Shown here: positions 1 to 7,517 of the stretch, one piece after another | How the letters are laid out: each line of letters opens with the position of its first letter | Numbering within the stretch: the stretch's first letter is position 1 | Assembly (NCBI GenBank): GCA_910587695.1 | Contig: CAJUNC010000024.1 | Span: 1-26,498, forward strand | Reading direction: 5' to 3' | Length of the DNA: 26,498 bases | Origin: an uncultured Lactobacillus sp. | Lineage (GTDB): Bacteria > Bacillota > Bacilli > Lactobacillales > Lactobacillaceae | Translations under genes and position numbers: made by a program | Notes under the pieces: generated by a model | Seen by the model: the letters and a program-made list of their open reading frames with translations, nothing else | Told to the model about the DNA's origin: nothing | Databases searched by the model: none

Positions 1-1020
1 CCACTTTGACTTTTGTCTTGCCTAACTCTAGATCTGGATCGTCTACGTATTCTGTTTCGTATGGAATAGATTCTACTTTGCTCTCTTCACTTACCGTTTC
101 TTCTGGGCTCGGATCGAGCGCCTTGGTGCCACGAACGATCACTTCTATCACCGGCTCTTTTGTCACCGTATTGCTCTTTTCTTCTCGGCTCAATTCTTTG
201 CCTGTAGCATCTTGCTTTACTTCATATACGATCGTGCGCTCACCTGCTTGGCCAGCCACTTTGACTTTTGTCTTGCCTAACTCTAGATCTGGATCGTCTA
301 CGTATTCTGTTTCGTATGGAATAGATTCTACTTTGCTCTCTTCACTTACCGTTTCTTCTGGGCTCGGATCGAGCGCCTTGGTGCCACGAACGATCACTTC
401 TATCACCGGCTCTTTTGTCACCGTATTGCTCTTTTCTTCTCGGCTCAATTCTTTGCCTGTAGCATCTTGCTTTACTTCATATACGATCGTGCGCTCACCT
501 GGTTGACCGGCCACTTTGACTTTTGTCTTGCCTAGCTCCAATTCTGGATCGTCTACGTATTCTGTCCCGTATGGAATAGATTCTACTTTGCTCTCTTCAC
601 TTACTGTTTCTTCTGGGCTCGAGTCAAGTACTTTGGTGCCACGAACGATCACTTCTATCACCGGCTCTTTTGTCACCGTATTGCTCTTTTCTTCTCGGCT
701 CAACTCTTTGCCTGTGGCATCTCGCTTTACTTCATATACGATCGTGCGCTCACCTGCTTGGCCAACCACTTTGACTTTTGTCTTGCCTAACTCTAGATCC
801 GGATCATCTACGTATTCTATCTCGTACGGAATAGATTCTACTTTGCTCTCTTCACTTACCGTTTCTTCTGGGCTCGGATTGAGCGCCTTGGTGCCACGAA
901 CGATCACTTCTGTCACCGGCTCTTTTGTCACCGTATTGCTCTTTTCTTCTCGGCTCAATTCTTTGCCTGTAGCATCTTGCTTTACTTCATATACGATCGT
1001 GCGCTCACCTGGTTGACCGG
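1..1020 (-). repeat. Four in-frame 255-bp tandem repeats (G5 domains), arranged as a 510-bp A-B-A-B pattern
   Basis: The sequence ccactttgacttttgtc recurs at 1, 256, 511, 766 and 1021, so the period is exactly 255 bp (85 codons). Units 1-255 and 256-510 are almost identical; 511-765 and 766-1020 carry a few more changes. The last 15 bases alternate between a gcttggcca type (ending at 255 and 765) and a ggttgaccgg type (ending at 510 and 1020), so the array seems to have grown by copying a two-repeat unit. It lies inside the G5 surface protein gene and keeps its frame. Confidence 0.93.
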
Positions 1021-1825
1021 CCACTTTGACTTTTGTCTTGCCTAGCTCTAGATCTGGATCATCTACGTACCTTGTTTCATATGCGATAGCTTCTTTAGTA
1101 TTTTCTAAGCTCGTAGTAGTCTTCTCATTATCTGATGTTCTTTTTAGCTCCATTTCTGTTGTGGTCTGATCATTTGAAGAGATACTTGGTATCGAATGCT
1201 TGATATCACTGATCAAAAGATAGCCTACATATTCATGACCTGGGATCTGTGTCGAAATTTCAGGTAAGCTCTCCCCTTTTGCGACCAAATAAGTACGGTC
1301 ATTTTTACTTAATTCATTGATATTTGCACTCGCACCGATACTAGTTCCAAGGCTAGCTGTATTTGAAGTCACAATGATCGCAGTCAAAAAACGATACCTA
1401 CGTGCTCGTTTTGGAAGCATTCCTAAAGCTGCGATCAATAGTCCTGAACCTACTAAGAACTTATCTAGCTCCCAAGTAAATTCACCCGTTTGCGGTAGAG
1501 CTGTTCCCTTTGCTGTACGATATACCAAATAATATACTTGATCACTACCAACCAGATCTTTGGGTAATCTATCGTGTACGATCTTAGACTTTTGTTCTGG
1601 CGTCAAACTATCTTCAGTCACATTTTGATAACGTATCTGGTAATGATCTTTTTTCTTTACTCCAACATCTAAATTAGATATCTCATCTCCCTGAGCGATC
1701 ACAGGTGTTCCCAAAATAAACATCGTTCCAATCAAAACCGAAAAAACACCTTGAGAAAACTTTCTGATCGCAAAACGTTGCTTTTGCTCGCTTATTTGCC
1801 AGCGAGAGCGCTTTGATCTAGACAT
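1..1825 (-). CDS. N-terminal part of a Zmp/IgA1-protease-like (M26-type) surface protein with G5 repeats, runs off window
   Basis: This open frame of 608 codons begins at ATG 1825 with AAAGGA upstream and is still open at base 1. Residues 17-33 form a YSIRK-like export signal (FAIRKFSQGVFSVLIG). An LPQTGE sorting motif stands at about residues 110-115, unusually close to the N-terminus. A hydrophobic stretch (123-137), a basic patch KRARRYR (139-145) and a second hydrophobic stretch (146-168) follow. After GHEYVGYLL (about 196-204) come four full G5-type repeats of 85 residues and part of a fifth, with motifs such as YVDDPDLELGKTKVKVAGQPGER. In the streptococcal IgA1 protease, ZmpB and ZmpC, the same order (signal, N-terminal LPXTG, two membrane segments, G5) precedes a C-terminal M26 zinc protease with HEXXH. 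That catalytic part would lie left of the window, so protease activity is inferred. A G5 adhesin without a protease domain remains possible. Confidence 0.8.
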   Translation of the reverse strand, partial: MSRSKRSRWQISEQKQRFAIRKFSQGVFSVLIGTMFILGTPVIAQGDEISNLDVGVKKKDHYQIRYQNVTEDSLTPEQKSKIVHDRLPKDLVGSDQVYYLVYRTAKGTALPQTGEFTWELDKFLVGSGLLIAALGMLPKRARRYRFLTAIIVTSNTASLGTSIGASANINELSKNDRTYLVAKGESLPEISTQIPGHEYVGYLLISDIKHSIPSISSNDQTTTEMELKRTSDNEKTTTSLENTKEAIAYETRYVDDPDLELGKTKVKVAGQPGERTIVYEVKQDATGKELSREEKSNTVTKEPVTEVIVRGTKALNPSPEETVSEESKVESIPYEIEYVDDPDLELGKTKVKVVGQAGERTIVYEVKRDATGKELSREEKSNTVTKEPVIEVIVRGTKVLDSSPEETVSEESKVESIPYGTEYVDDPELELGKTKVKVAGQPGERTIVYEVKQDATGKELSREEKSNTVTKEPVIEVIVRGTKALDPSPEETVSEESKVESIPYETEYVDDPDLELGKTKVKVAGQAGERTIVYEVKQDATGKELSREEKSNTVTKEPVIEVIVRGTKALDPSPEETVSEESKVESIPYETEYVDDPDLELGKTKVKV

Positions 1826-2044
1826 ATTTTTTTCCTTTCGCATTCACCTTTTTAACAACTGACTAAAAATTAAATTTAAAATAATTAAACATTCTTAATT
1901 TTCTTATTCTTCTGTTAAACTACCATATATAATGCGCTTCATCAAGTCTTTGGGTCATTTACTTTAAATATGTTTTCATCTTAGATAATTTGCTATAATC
2001 AAATGTAAAGTTGATAGTTTTTCTAAAAAATATGAGGTGACATA
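1826..2044. promoter_or_regulatory. Divergent intergenic region with an extended -10 promoter for the binding-protein gene
   Basis: This AT-rich gap separates the divergent surface-protein gene (-) and binding-protein gene (+). On the plus strand TGCTATAAT at 1991-1999 is an extended -10 box, with a weak -35 near 1971, and GAGGTGA at 2034-2040 is the ribosome binding site for ATG 2045. On the minus strand the ribosome binding site AAAGGA lies about 8 bases before ATG 1825. I could not pick out a convincing minus-strand -35/-10 pair. Confidence 0.6.
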
Positions 2045-2845
2045 ATGATACGACCAAAAAAACTCTACCTACTTTTGCTGAGCACTTTTTTAGGCCTCCT
2101 TTGCCTAAATTTTAAGCAACCCACCGTGGCAGCAAAAACAGTATTGAATATGGGGATCATACAAAATGATCGTCCATATAGCTTTATTCAGAAAAATAAG
2201 CAACAAGGTTTTTCGATCGAGTTAGCTCATAAGCTTGCAACTACAACAAAAGATAAAATCAAATTCAAAGCCTATTCCAGCCAAAAAGAGTTACAAACTG
2301 CATTAAAATCAGGTGAGATCGACTTTTTTATCGGAGATAAGGCTGACCTCTCTCAAAGTTACCAAAGCACTCCAGCCTTCCTATATCCTAAAAACGTTCT
2401 TTTCACTCGTCACGATGCTAAAGCTAAAAATCTAGAAAAATTGATGAAAAAAAAGGTCGGACTCCTGCAGACCGGAACACAATCAGCGCTTTTGCATGAA
2501 CTTTCTTTGCAGCCTGTAAGCTATAGTGATCAAAATAAACTGCTCGATGCTTTAGCCAAAGGTGAGATAGCTGCTGGTATTTTGAGTGACTACACATATC
2601 ATGAGCTCTTAAAAAACGACCCTAGTTTAGCCAAGACCAGCCCAAATGCGGATAAAGAAACAAAAAAGGCAGTCTTACAGCGCATCTCTGATCCTAATAT
2701 CACAGCTAGTTCATTAAGCTTTATCACTTACAAACGTCCTAAACTAAACACAGCTTTATCAACTGCACTCAAAGAGCTAAGCGAAGATAACACCTTAGCT
2801 GATCTTTCCCAAAAATACTTCTCCAAAGATCTGACCTTAAATTAG
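2045..2845 (+). CDS. Amino-acid ABC transporter substrate-binding protein (SBP family 3), orphan
   Basis: The 266-residue product begins with a basic, hydrophobic signal peptide (RPKKLYLLLLSTFLGLLCL) and then has the family-3 solute-binding pattern: VLNMGIIQNDRPYSF, GFSIELAHKLA and, further on, GEIDFFIGDKADLSQS. These proteins capture polar amino acids outside the membrane and pass them to an ABC permease. The Cys in LGLLC does not fit a normal lipobox (a small residue is expected just before Cys), and VAA-K near residues 28-31 looks like a signal peptidase I site, so the protein may be released rather than lipid-anchored. No permease or ATPase gene is adjacent, so the transport partner is encoded elsewhere or the protein has a sensing role. 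It has its own promoter and terminator and is monocistronic. The ligand cannot be told from sequence. Confidence 0.8.
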   Translation: MIRPKKLYLLLLSTFLGLLCLNFKQPTVAAKTVLNMGIIQNDRPYSFIQKNKQQGFSIELAHKLATTTKDKIKFKAYSSQKELQTALKSGEIDFFIGDKADLSQSYQSTPAFLYPKNVLFTRHDAKAKNLEKLMKKKVGLLQTGTQSALLHELSLQPVSYSDQNKLLDALAKGEIAAGILSDYTYHELLKNDPSLAKTSPNADKETKKAVLQRISDPNITASSLSFITYKRPKLNTALSTALKELSEDNTLADLSQKYFSKDLTLN

Positions 2846-2846
2846 C

Positions 2847-2887
2847 AAAAAAGATAGCTTGCATCCTAAGAACAAGCTATCTTTTTT
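2847..2887. terminator. Bidirectional intrinsic terminator
   Basis: A perfect 15-bp stem (2847-2861 with 2873-2887, 11-base loop) has an A run on its left and a T run on its right. It lies between two convergent genes and can end both: the binding-protein gene on the plus strand and the Ppx/GppA gene on the minus strand, whose stop codon overlaps it. Confidence 0.9.
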
Positions 2888-3812
2888 AATGTTGTAGCAT
2901 TGAATACAAAACCCCTTCACGTACACCACTTTCGGAAAAGATCACTTCTGGTATCTGAAGATATTCCAGTAAAAAGGCGATCGGTGTCAACCCACCGATG
3001 ATAATATCTGCCCTTTGTGCTTCGGGGCCTAAAACTGCTTTTCTTTGTGTAACATCCTTTCCCAACCAATCTAAATAAGTCTCTAAAAACATATATGTCG
3101 ACATTTTCAAGCCATGGATCTGATCTAAGTCTTCTTTACCTAAGCGCAATAACTCCTGACGCGCTACCGTTCGATTCGCTCCTCCCAATAAAATAAGAGG
3201 CAGTTTTTCACCTTCTTTTAGCCAAGGTAACTGATTGAACTTATAATTTAAAAAACGACTAAACGAAAATAGATCACGTGCTGTGAGCAGATCTGAGGCA
3301 TGAAATTTCTCAGTTAAACTGACTGCTCCATAGGGGATACTGACATAGTTTTGTGCTTTTCGATCTTTAACGACGACCAGTTCAAAACTTCCTCCACCCA
3401 TATCACAGATCACACAATCCTTGACAGTCAGTGTATTTATCACTGCTAAGTAATCGTAATATGCTTCTGCATTACCTGAGAGCACTTCAACTTCGATCCC
3501 GGTCGCTTCTTTGACCTTTTGTAAGAACTCATGCTGATTTTTTGCCTCTCGCACAGCTGCAGTTGCTATCCCACGCACAGAAACGTTAGGTAGATCACGA
3601 TACATCTTTTTAAACTTCAATAGCGCATCTAAAGTTCTTTGGATAGCTTGGGGTTGTAGAACTTTTTTTTCGTCAGCTTGGCCCATTCCCTCTGCTAGAC
3701 GCGTCATTTCTTTAGCGCGTTTCACCTCTTTAAAACTGCCATCGGGCGCTATTTGCGTGATCGACATCCTAGTTGAATTAGATCCAAAATCAAGCATCAC
3801 TAAATTTTTCAC
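2886..3812 (-). CDS. ppx: Ppx/GppA family phosphatase (exopolyphosphatase-like)
   Basis: The predicted protein has 308 residues from GTG 3812 and belongs to the Ppx/GppA family, which hydrolyses polyphosphate or the 5'-phosphate of pppGpp. It shows the ASKHA ATPase-fold signatures: MLDFGSNSTRMS at the N-terminus (phosphate-1 loop), DMGGGSFELVVV in the middle (phosphate-2 loop) and LILLGGANRT. At about 300 residues it is the short two-domain form without the C-terminal HD-like extension of E. coli Ppx. A longer frame opens at GTG 3821, but AGAGGTG then overlaps that start, whereas it sits 6 bases before GTG 3812, so the inner start is preferred. A plausible promoter has -35 TTGATT (3879-3874) and -10 TATGAT (3855-3850). 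Polyphosphatase versus pppGpp activity cannot be told apart here. Confidence 0.85.
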   Translation of the reverse strand: MKNLVMLDFGSNSTRMSITQIAPDGSFKEVKRAKEMTRLAEGMGQADEKKVLQPQAIQRTLDALLKFKKMYRDLPNVSVRGIATAAVREAKNQHEFLQKVKEATGIEVEVLSGNAEAYYDYLAVINTLTVKDCVICDMGGGSFELVVVKDRKAQNYVSIPYGAVSLTEKFHASDLLTARDLFSFSRFLNYKFNQLPWLKEGEKLPLILLGGANRTVARQELLRLGKEDLDQIHGLKMSTYMFLETYLDWLGKDVTQRKAVLGPEAQRADIIIGGLTPIAFLLEYLQIPEVIFSESGVREGVLYSMLQH

Positions 3813-3849
3813 ATGCCACACCTCTACTTAATTAAAGTACCTTTATCCT

Positions 3850-3879
3850 ATCATAACTCTCTCACAGATCAGCAATCAA
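3850..3879 (-). promoter_or_regulatory. Putative promoter of the Ppx/GppA gene
   Basis: On the minus strand TTGATT (3879-3874) and TATGAT (3855-3850) are 18 bases apart. They lie after the trpS terminator and 38 bases before the GTG start, so this gene is probably transcribed on its own. Confidence 0.5.
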
Positions 3880-3892
3880 AAACATTGCTCAC

Positions 3893-3917
3893 AAAAAAAG
3901 ACTGTCGAAACAGTCTT
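3893..3917 (-). terminator. Intrinsic terminator of trpS
   Basis: On the minus strand an 8-bp stem (3917-3910 with 3905-3898) closes a TTCG tetraloop and is followed by a run of seven T. It begins 11 bases after the trpS stop codon. Confidence 0.9.
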
Positions 3918-3928
3918 CTTGTGTAATA

Positions 3929-4945
3929 TTAGCCAAAGTAGTTGACCCCGATAGCGTCTCTAACTTCAGCTAATGTCTGTTCTGCTACTGCATTAGCCTT
4001 TTGACTACCTTCTTTTAGCATTGCATAAACACTTGGTAGGTCCTTGGCAAATTCTTCGCGTCGTTTTCTGATCGGACCCAGTTGTGCTTCCAAGACTTCA
4101 TTTAGGTAGCGTTTGATCTTCACATCACCTAAACCACCAGCTTGGTAGTGTTCTTTTAATTTTGCCACTTTTTGTTTGTCTGGATCAAAGATGTCTAAAT
4201 ACGTAAAGACCATATTTCCTTCGATCTGTCCAGGATCTTCAATGTGGATGTGATTAGGATCAGTATACATCGACATTACCTTTTTGCGTAGAGTATCTGC
4301 GTCATCAGCCAAGTAGATCGCATTTCCCAAAGATTTACTCATTTTAGCATTACCATCAAGACCTGGCAAACGTCCAGAACCTTTAGGCGGAAAGACGCCT
4401 TGTGGTTCAACTAAAACTTCCTTGCCATAGATCGAATTAAAACTTCTAACGATCTCACGTGTCTGCTCTAACATCGGTTCTTGATCATCACCGACTGGAA
4501 CTAAATTAGCCTTAAAAGCAGTGATATCAGCCGCTTGACTCACAGGATACGTGAAAAATCCTGCAGGGATAGAACGCTCAAAATTCTTTTGAGCGATCTC
4601 AGCTTTGACAGTTGGATTGCGTTCTAGGCGTGAGACTGTAACTAAATTCAGATAATACAAATTGAGCTCTGCTAATGCTGGGATCTGTGATTGCACAAAG
4701 ATCGTCGATAATTTAGGATCGATACCGACTGCTAAATAATCTAAGGCAACTTCGATCAATGAATTTTTGATCTTTTCTGGATCACGCGCATTATCCGTCA
4801 AAGCTTGTTGGTCTGCGATCATGATAAATGTTTCATATTTTCCCGTATTTTGCATCTCAACTCGATTTTTCAGTGAACCGATATAGTGCCCGATATGAAG
4901 CTTACCTGTGGGACGATCACCTGTTAAAATAATATCTTTTGCCAT
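3929..4945 (-). CDS. trpS: Tryptophan--tRNA ligase
   Basis: This 338-residue class I aminoacyl-tRNA synthetase charges tRNA-Trp with tryptophan using ATP in the cytoplasm. The HIGH signature is at residues 17-20 (GKLHIGHYIGS) and the KMSKS loop is exact at 201-205. Other typical TrpS features are ADQQALTDNARDP near 44-56 and the SQAADI segment near 136-141. The length is normal for a bacterial TrpS. AAGGAAGG precedes ATG 4945. The gene is controlled by a Trp-specific T-box leader with its own promoter and ends at a strong terminator, so it is a monocistronic, tryptophan-responsive unit between the msm operon and the phosphatase gene. Confidence 0.97.
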   Translation of the reverse strand: MAKDIILTGDRPTGKLHIGHYIGSLKNRVEMQNTGKYETFIMIADQQALTDNARDPEKIKNSLIEVALDYLAVGIDPKLSTIFVQSQIPALAELNLYYLNLVTVSRLERNPTVKAEIAQKNFERSIPAGFFTYPVSQAADITAFKANLVPVGDDQEPMLEQTREIVRSFNSIYGKEVLVEPQGVFPPKGSGRLPGLDGNAKMSKSLGNAIYLADDADTLRKKVMSMYTDPNHIHIEDPGQIEGNMVFTYLDIFDPDKQKVAKLKEHYQAGGLGDVKIKRYLNEVLEAQLGPIRKRREEFAKDLPSVYAMLKEGSQKANAVAEQTLAEVRDAIGVNYFG

Positions 4946-4984
4946 AGTTTTCCTTCCTTTATCTTGAGCGCAAAGCTAGCTGAC

Positions 4985-5176
4985 CACTAAAAAACGCCCT
5001 AATACCATATAGATATTAGGACGAATTACCGTGGTGCCACCTAACTTGCAAAAATGCCGCTCAATCACTTATCTAGTTGTCTTCTCACGGCATCCAATTC
5101 ATAGCTCTTACATCTCTCAGCTAAACGATGCATCTCTGTTAGGTGACCTACTACTCACTACCGTTTTGCGAAGTTT
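4985..5176 (-). promoter_or_regulatory. Tryptophan T-box riboswitch upstream of trpS
   Basis: Read on the minus strand, this leader contains the conserved T-box sequence AGGTGGCACCACGG (5042-5029), which pairs with the acceptor end of uncharged tRNA. It is followed by a terminator hairpin (arms about 5020-5014 and 5005-4999) and a T run (4994-4989). On the 3' side of stem I, GAATTGGA places a TGG (Trp) specifier codon at 5096-5094. Uncharged tRNA-Trp would stabilise the antiterminator and let transcription enter trpS; charged tRNA leads to termination. The specifier agrees with the gene controlled. Confidence 0.93.
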
Positions 5177-5182
5177 ATCTTA

Positions 5183-5211
5183 ATTGTAGTAGATGTTAGT
5201 GCAACTGTAAA
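5183..5211 (-). promoter_or_regulatory. Promoter of the trpS T-box transcript
   Basis: TTTACA (5211-5206) and TACAAT (5188-5183) on the minus strand are separated by 17 bases, a near-consensus sigma-A promoter. The -35 box begins only 5 bases past the gtfA stop codon. Confidence 0.8.
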
Positions 5212-5216
5212 GTGAT

Positions 5217-6659
5217 TTAGAAAGTAATTTTTTGACCATTTTCTTTGACTTCGTAGCTAAAAGTTGCAAGATCGACCTTTAGTTCACTTACCGTTTGTCC
5301 ATCAGCACTTGTACGTTTAATGTTAAATCTATGTTTAGTAGGTGTTGTGATCTCAAACTTTCCATCTAGTTCAAATGCTTTTGAACGATTGCGATAGGTA
5401 AATAATTTAAGCAAAGATGCTACGACTGGACGTTTCACTTCGCGCTTTATCTCTTCATTACTGTAATAATGTCGATTGATATTGCGCCCTTCTTTTGTTT
5501 TTTCTAATAATTCGATATCATTTTTTCCTGCTAAAAGCCCGACATAATAAACTTGAGGGATCCCTGGGGCAAAAGCTTGGATCAAGCGACTGATAAAGTA
5601 TTTTTTATCATCATCTCCTAAAGCCGAATAATAAGTCGTGTTGATCTGATAGATATCTAAATTATTGTATTCAGCTGATGAATATTTACGTTTGACATTA
5701 GCCCCGATCTCATAAAGTTTATTAGTCGTAAGCTCGATCTCTTCATCGGTCAAAATATCTTTGACATCGACGACTCCGATCCCATCGTGAGTATCAAGTG
5801 TTGTAAATTGTTTCATCGGACTATCGCTCAACCATTCGACTAAACGAGTCGCATCTTGACTATAAAGCGTATATAACACGACCATCGGCAAAGCAAAATC
5901 ATACGTAAAATAATCATGCTGTGTCAATTTTCGTTGGATCGTATAGTGTTCGTGGATCTCTGGCAAGATCAGAGCATCTTTTTTAGCTACGATCGCTTGG
6001 ACTTCATCTAATAACTCCCAGATCTCAGGTTCGACAAAAAAATCATTGGTATCAAGTTTTTTTATCGCATAAGCAAACGCATCCAAGCGAATAACTGTTG
6101 CTCCGTGTTTTATCAATTGATCAAGCGTTTGTTTGATAAATTCTTTTGTTACTTTAGCTTTAATATCTAGATCGATCTGCTCTTCTCCAAAAGTATTCCA
6201 CAAGTATTCACTACTGCCATCAGCAAATGTTATCTTTTGTTTAGGAGCACGATCTTTTCGCTTATAGATCAGATCGATATCTGCTTTAGTTGGACGTCCT
6301 TTAGGCCAAAATTTATCCCAACTCAAGAATAAGTCACGGTACGGACTTTCATCTTTATTAGCTTGTAGATCTTTATAGTATTTTGATTGCCGTGAGATGT
6401 GATTGATCATAAAATCAAACATCAGATAATATTTTTCACCTAAAGCTTCAATTTCATTCCAAGACCCAAAAGCTGGATCGACTTTGGTATAATCGACTGG
6501 CGCAAAACCACGATCACCTGTTGAGGGAAAAAATGGCAGTAGATGTAGGCCTCCAACGGCATCTTTGAAGTGTGTCTCCAAATTATATTTCAGATCTGTT
6601 AAATTTTCGCCTAAACTATCTGCATATGTGATCAACATCATTTTGTTCTCTAATTTCAT
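5217..6659 (-). CDS. gtfA: Sucrose phosphorylase (GH13_18)
   Basis: This 480-residue cytoplasmic enzyme splits sucrose with phosphate into glucose 1-phosphate and fructose, saving ATP. The sequence closely follows streptococcal GtfA as I recall it, for example HLLPFFPSTGDRGFAP (about 39-54), MINHISRQSKYYKD (84-97) and NTFGEEQIDLD (155-165). The GH13 catalytic residues are in place: nucleophile Asp193 in RLDAFAYA, acid/base Glu234 in LPEIHEHY and transition-state stabiliser Asp292 in DTHDG. It is the last gene of msmEFG-gtfA, 15 bases after msmG, with AGAAAGGA upstream. No terminator lies between its stop codon and the trpS promoter. Other GH13_18 phosphorylases (sucrose 6-phosphate, glucosylglycerate) are less likely given the GtfA-like sequence. 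Confidence 0.96.
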   Translation of the reverse strand: MKLENKMMLITYADSLGENLTDLKYNLETHFKDAVGGLHLLPFFPSTGDRGFAPVDYTKVDPAFGSWNEIEALGEKYYLMFDFMINHISRQSKYYKDLQANKDESPYRDLFLSWDKFWPKGRPTKADIDLIYKRKDRAPKQKITFADGSSEYLWNTFGEEQIDLDIKAKVTKEFIKQTLDQLIKHGATVIRLDAFAYAIKKLDTNDFFVEPEIWELLDEVQAIVAKKDALILPEIHEHYTIQRKLTQHDYFTYDFALPMVVLYTLYSQDATRLVEWLSDSPMKQFTTLDTHDGIGVVDVKDILTDEEIELTTNKLYEIGANVKRKYSSAEYNNLDIYQINTTYYSALGDDDKKYFISRLIQAFAPGIPQVYYVGLLAGKNDIELLEKTKEGRNINRHYYSNEEIKREVKRPVVASLLKLFTYRNRSKAFELDGKFEITTPTKHRFNIKRTSADGQTVSELKVDLATFSYEVKENGQKITF

Positions 6660-6674
6660 CTATATTATTCCTTT

Positions 6675-7505
6675 CTATTTAACAGCACCGTTACTCATAC
6701 CAGCAATGATATTTTTTTGGAAGATCAAGTAGACGATCGTGATCGTGATGATCCCGATCACATACGAAGCAAAACTTGGTCCGTAATCGTTGAAATATTG
6801 ACCAGTATAGTTGTATTGGAACAGTGGCAAAGTCCACAACTTGCTATCTTTGTTTAGGATCAATAACGGCAACATAAAATCATTCCAAAACCATAAGGCA
6901 TTGATGATCAAAGTCGTGGCATGCATCGGTTTTAACATCGGAAAGATGATCTTAAAATATGTGGTGAACTTGTTAGCTCCATCGATCTGTGCGGCTTCAT
7001 CTAGTCCCTCTGGAATACTCATCTTGATGTAACCAACATACAAGAACAATGTTTGTGGGACCGCATAAGTGAGGTATAACAATACTAATCCCCAAATATT
7101 AGCCAAGCCGATCTTACTCATCATTACCGTTATCGGGATCATGATAACTTGAAATGGAACAAAGATCCCTAAGATCAATAACAGATACATAATACTGTAA
7201 GCTTTCTTTTTAGACATATTTCGTGCGATCGAATAAGCAGCCATCGGAACAAAGATCATGACCACCACGATGGATAAGATCGTGACGATCGTTGAATTCA
7301 AGAAATAATCTCCGATCCCATCACTAAAAAGACGTTTGTAGTTATCCAGCGTCCAAGGATCAGGCCAAGCAAAAAAATTATCCATGATCTGCTTAGTCGT
7401 CTTAAATGAGCTCAAAACTGTATAAAGTAGTGGCAATAAGATCAAGATCCCTCCACTTACTAAAAGAAGATAGCTCCAAAAATTGCGGTTATTTTTTTCT
7501 TCCAT
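6675..7505 (-). CDS. msmG: Sugar ABC transporter permease MsmG
   Basis: This 276-residue MalG-family membrane protein forms half of the channel of an oligosaccharide ABC importer. About six hydrophobic segments are visible, beginning with YLLLVSGGILILLPLLYTVL (about 12-31). The cytoplasmic EAA loop, which docks on the ATPase, reads EGLDEAAQIDGANKFTTYFK, followed by IIFPMLKP. GGAG precedes ATG 7505. It lies 12 bases after msmF and 15 bases before gtfA in one operon. Together with MsmF, MsmE and the separately encoded MsmK it would make the full transporter. Confidence 0.94.
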   Translation of the reverse strand: MEEKNNRNFWSYLLLVSGGILILLPLLYTVLSSFKTTKQIMDNFFAWPDPWTLDNYKRLFSDGIGDYFLNSTIVTILSIVVVMIFVPMAAYSIARNMSKKKAYSIMYLLLILGIFVPFQVIMIPITVMMSKIGLANIWGLVLLYLTYAVPQTLFLYVGYIKMSIPEGLDEAAQIDGANKFTTYFKIIFPMLKPMHATTLIINALWFWNDFMLPLLILNKDSKLWTLPLFQYNYTGQYFNDYGPSFASYVIGIITITIVYLIFQKNIIAGMSNGAVK

Positions 7506-7517
7506 GTTCTCTTCTCC

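Noticed and set aside
6..1016. Two plus-strand open frames of 166 codons
   Set aside because: They are the mirror image of the G5 repeats; the Ser/Thr/Leu-rich text has no ribosome site or family likeness, and the minus-strand frame continues through a signal peptide and LPXTG.
1..1020. Regular repeats at the window start as a CRISPR array
   Set aside because: The period is 255 bp, there are no distinct spacers, and the repeats keep an open frame on the minus strand encoding G5 domains.
3819..3821. GTG 3821 as start of the Ppx/GppA gene
   Set aside because: The AGAGGTG ribosome site would overlap it; GTG 3812 has proper spacing.
6811..7032. Small plus-strand frame inside msmG
   Set aside because: It is antisense to a clear permease gene with complete motifs and has no ribosome site.
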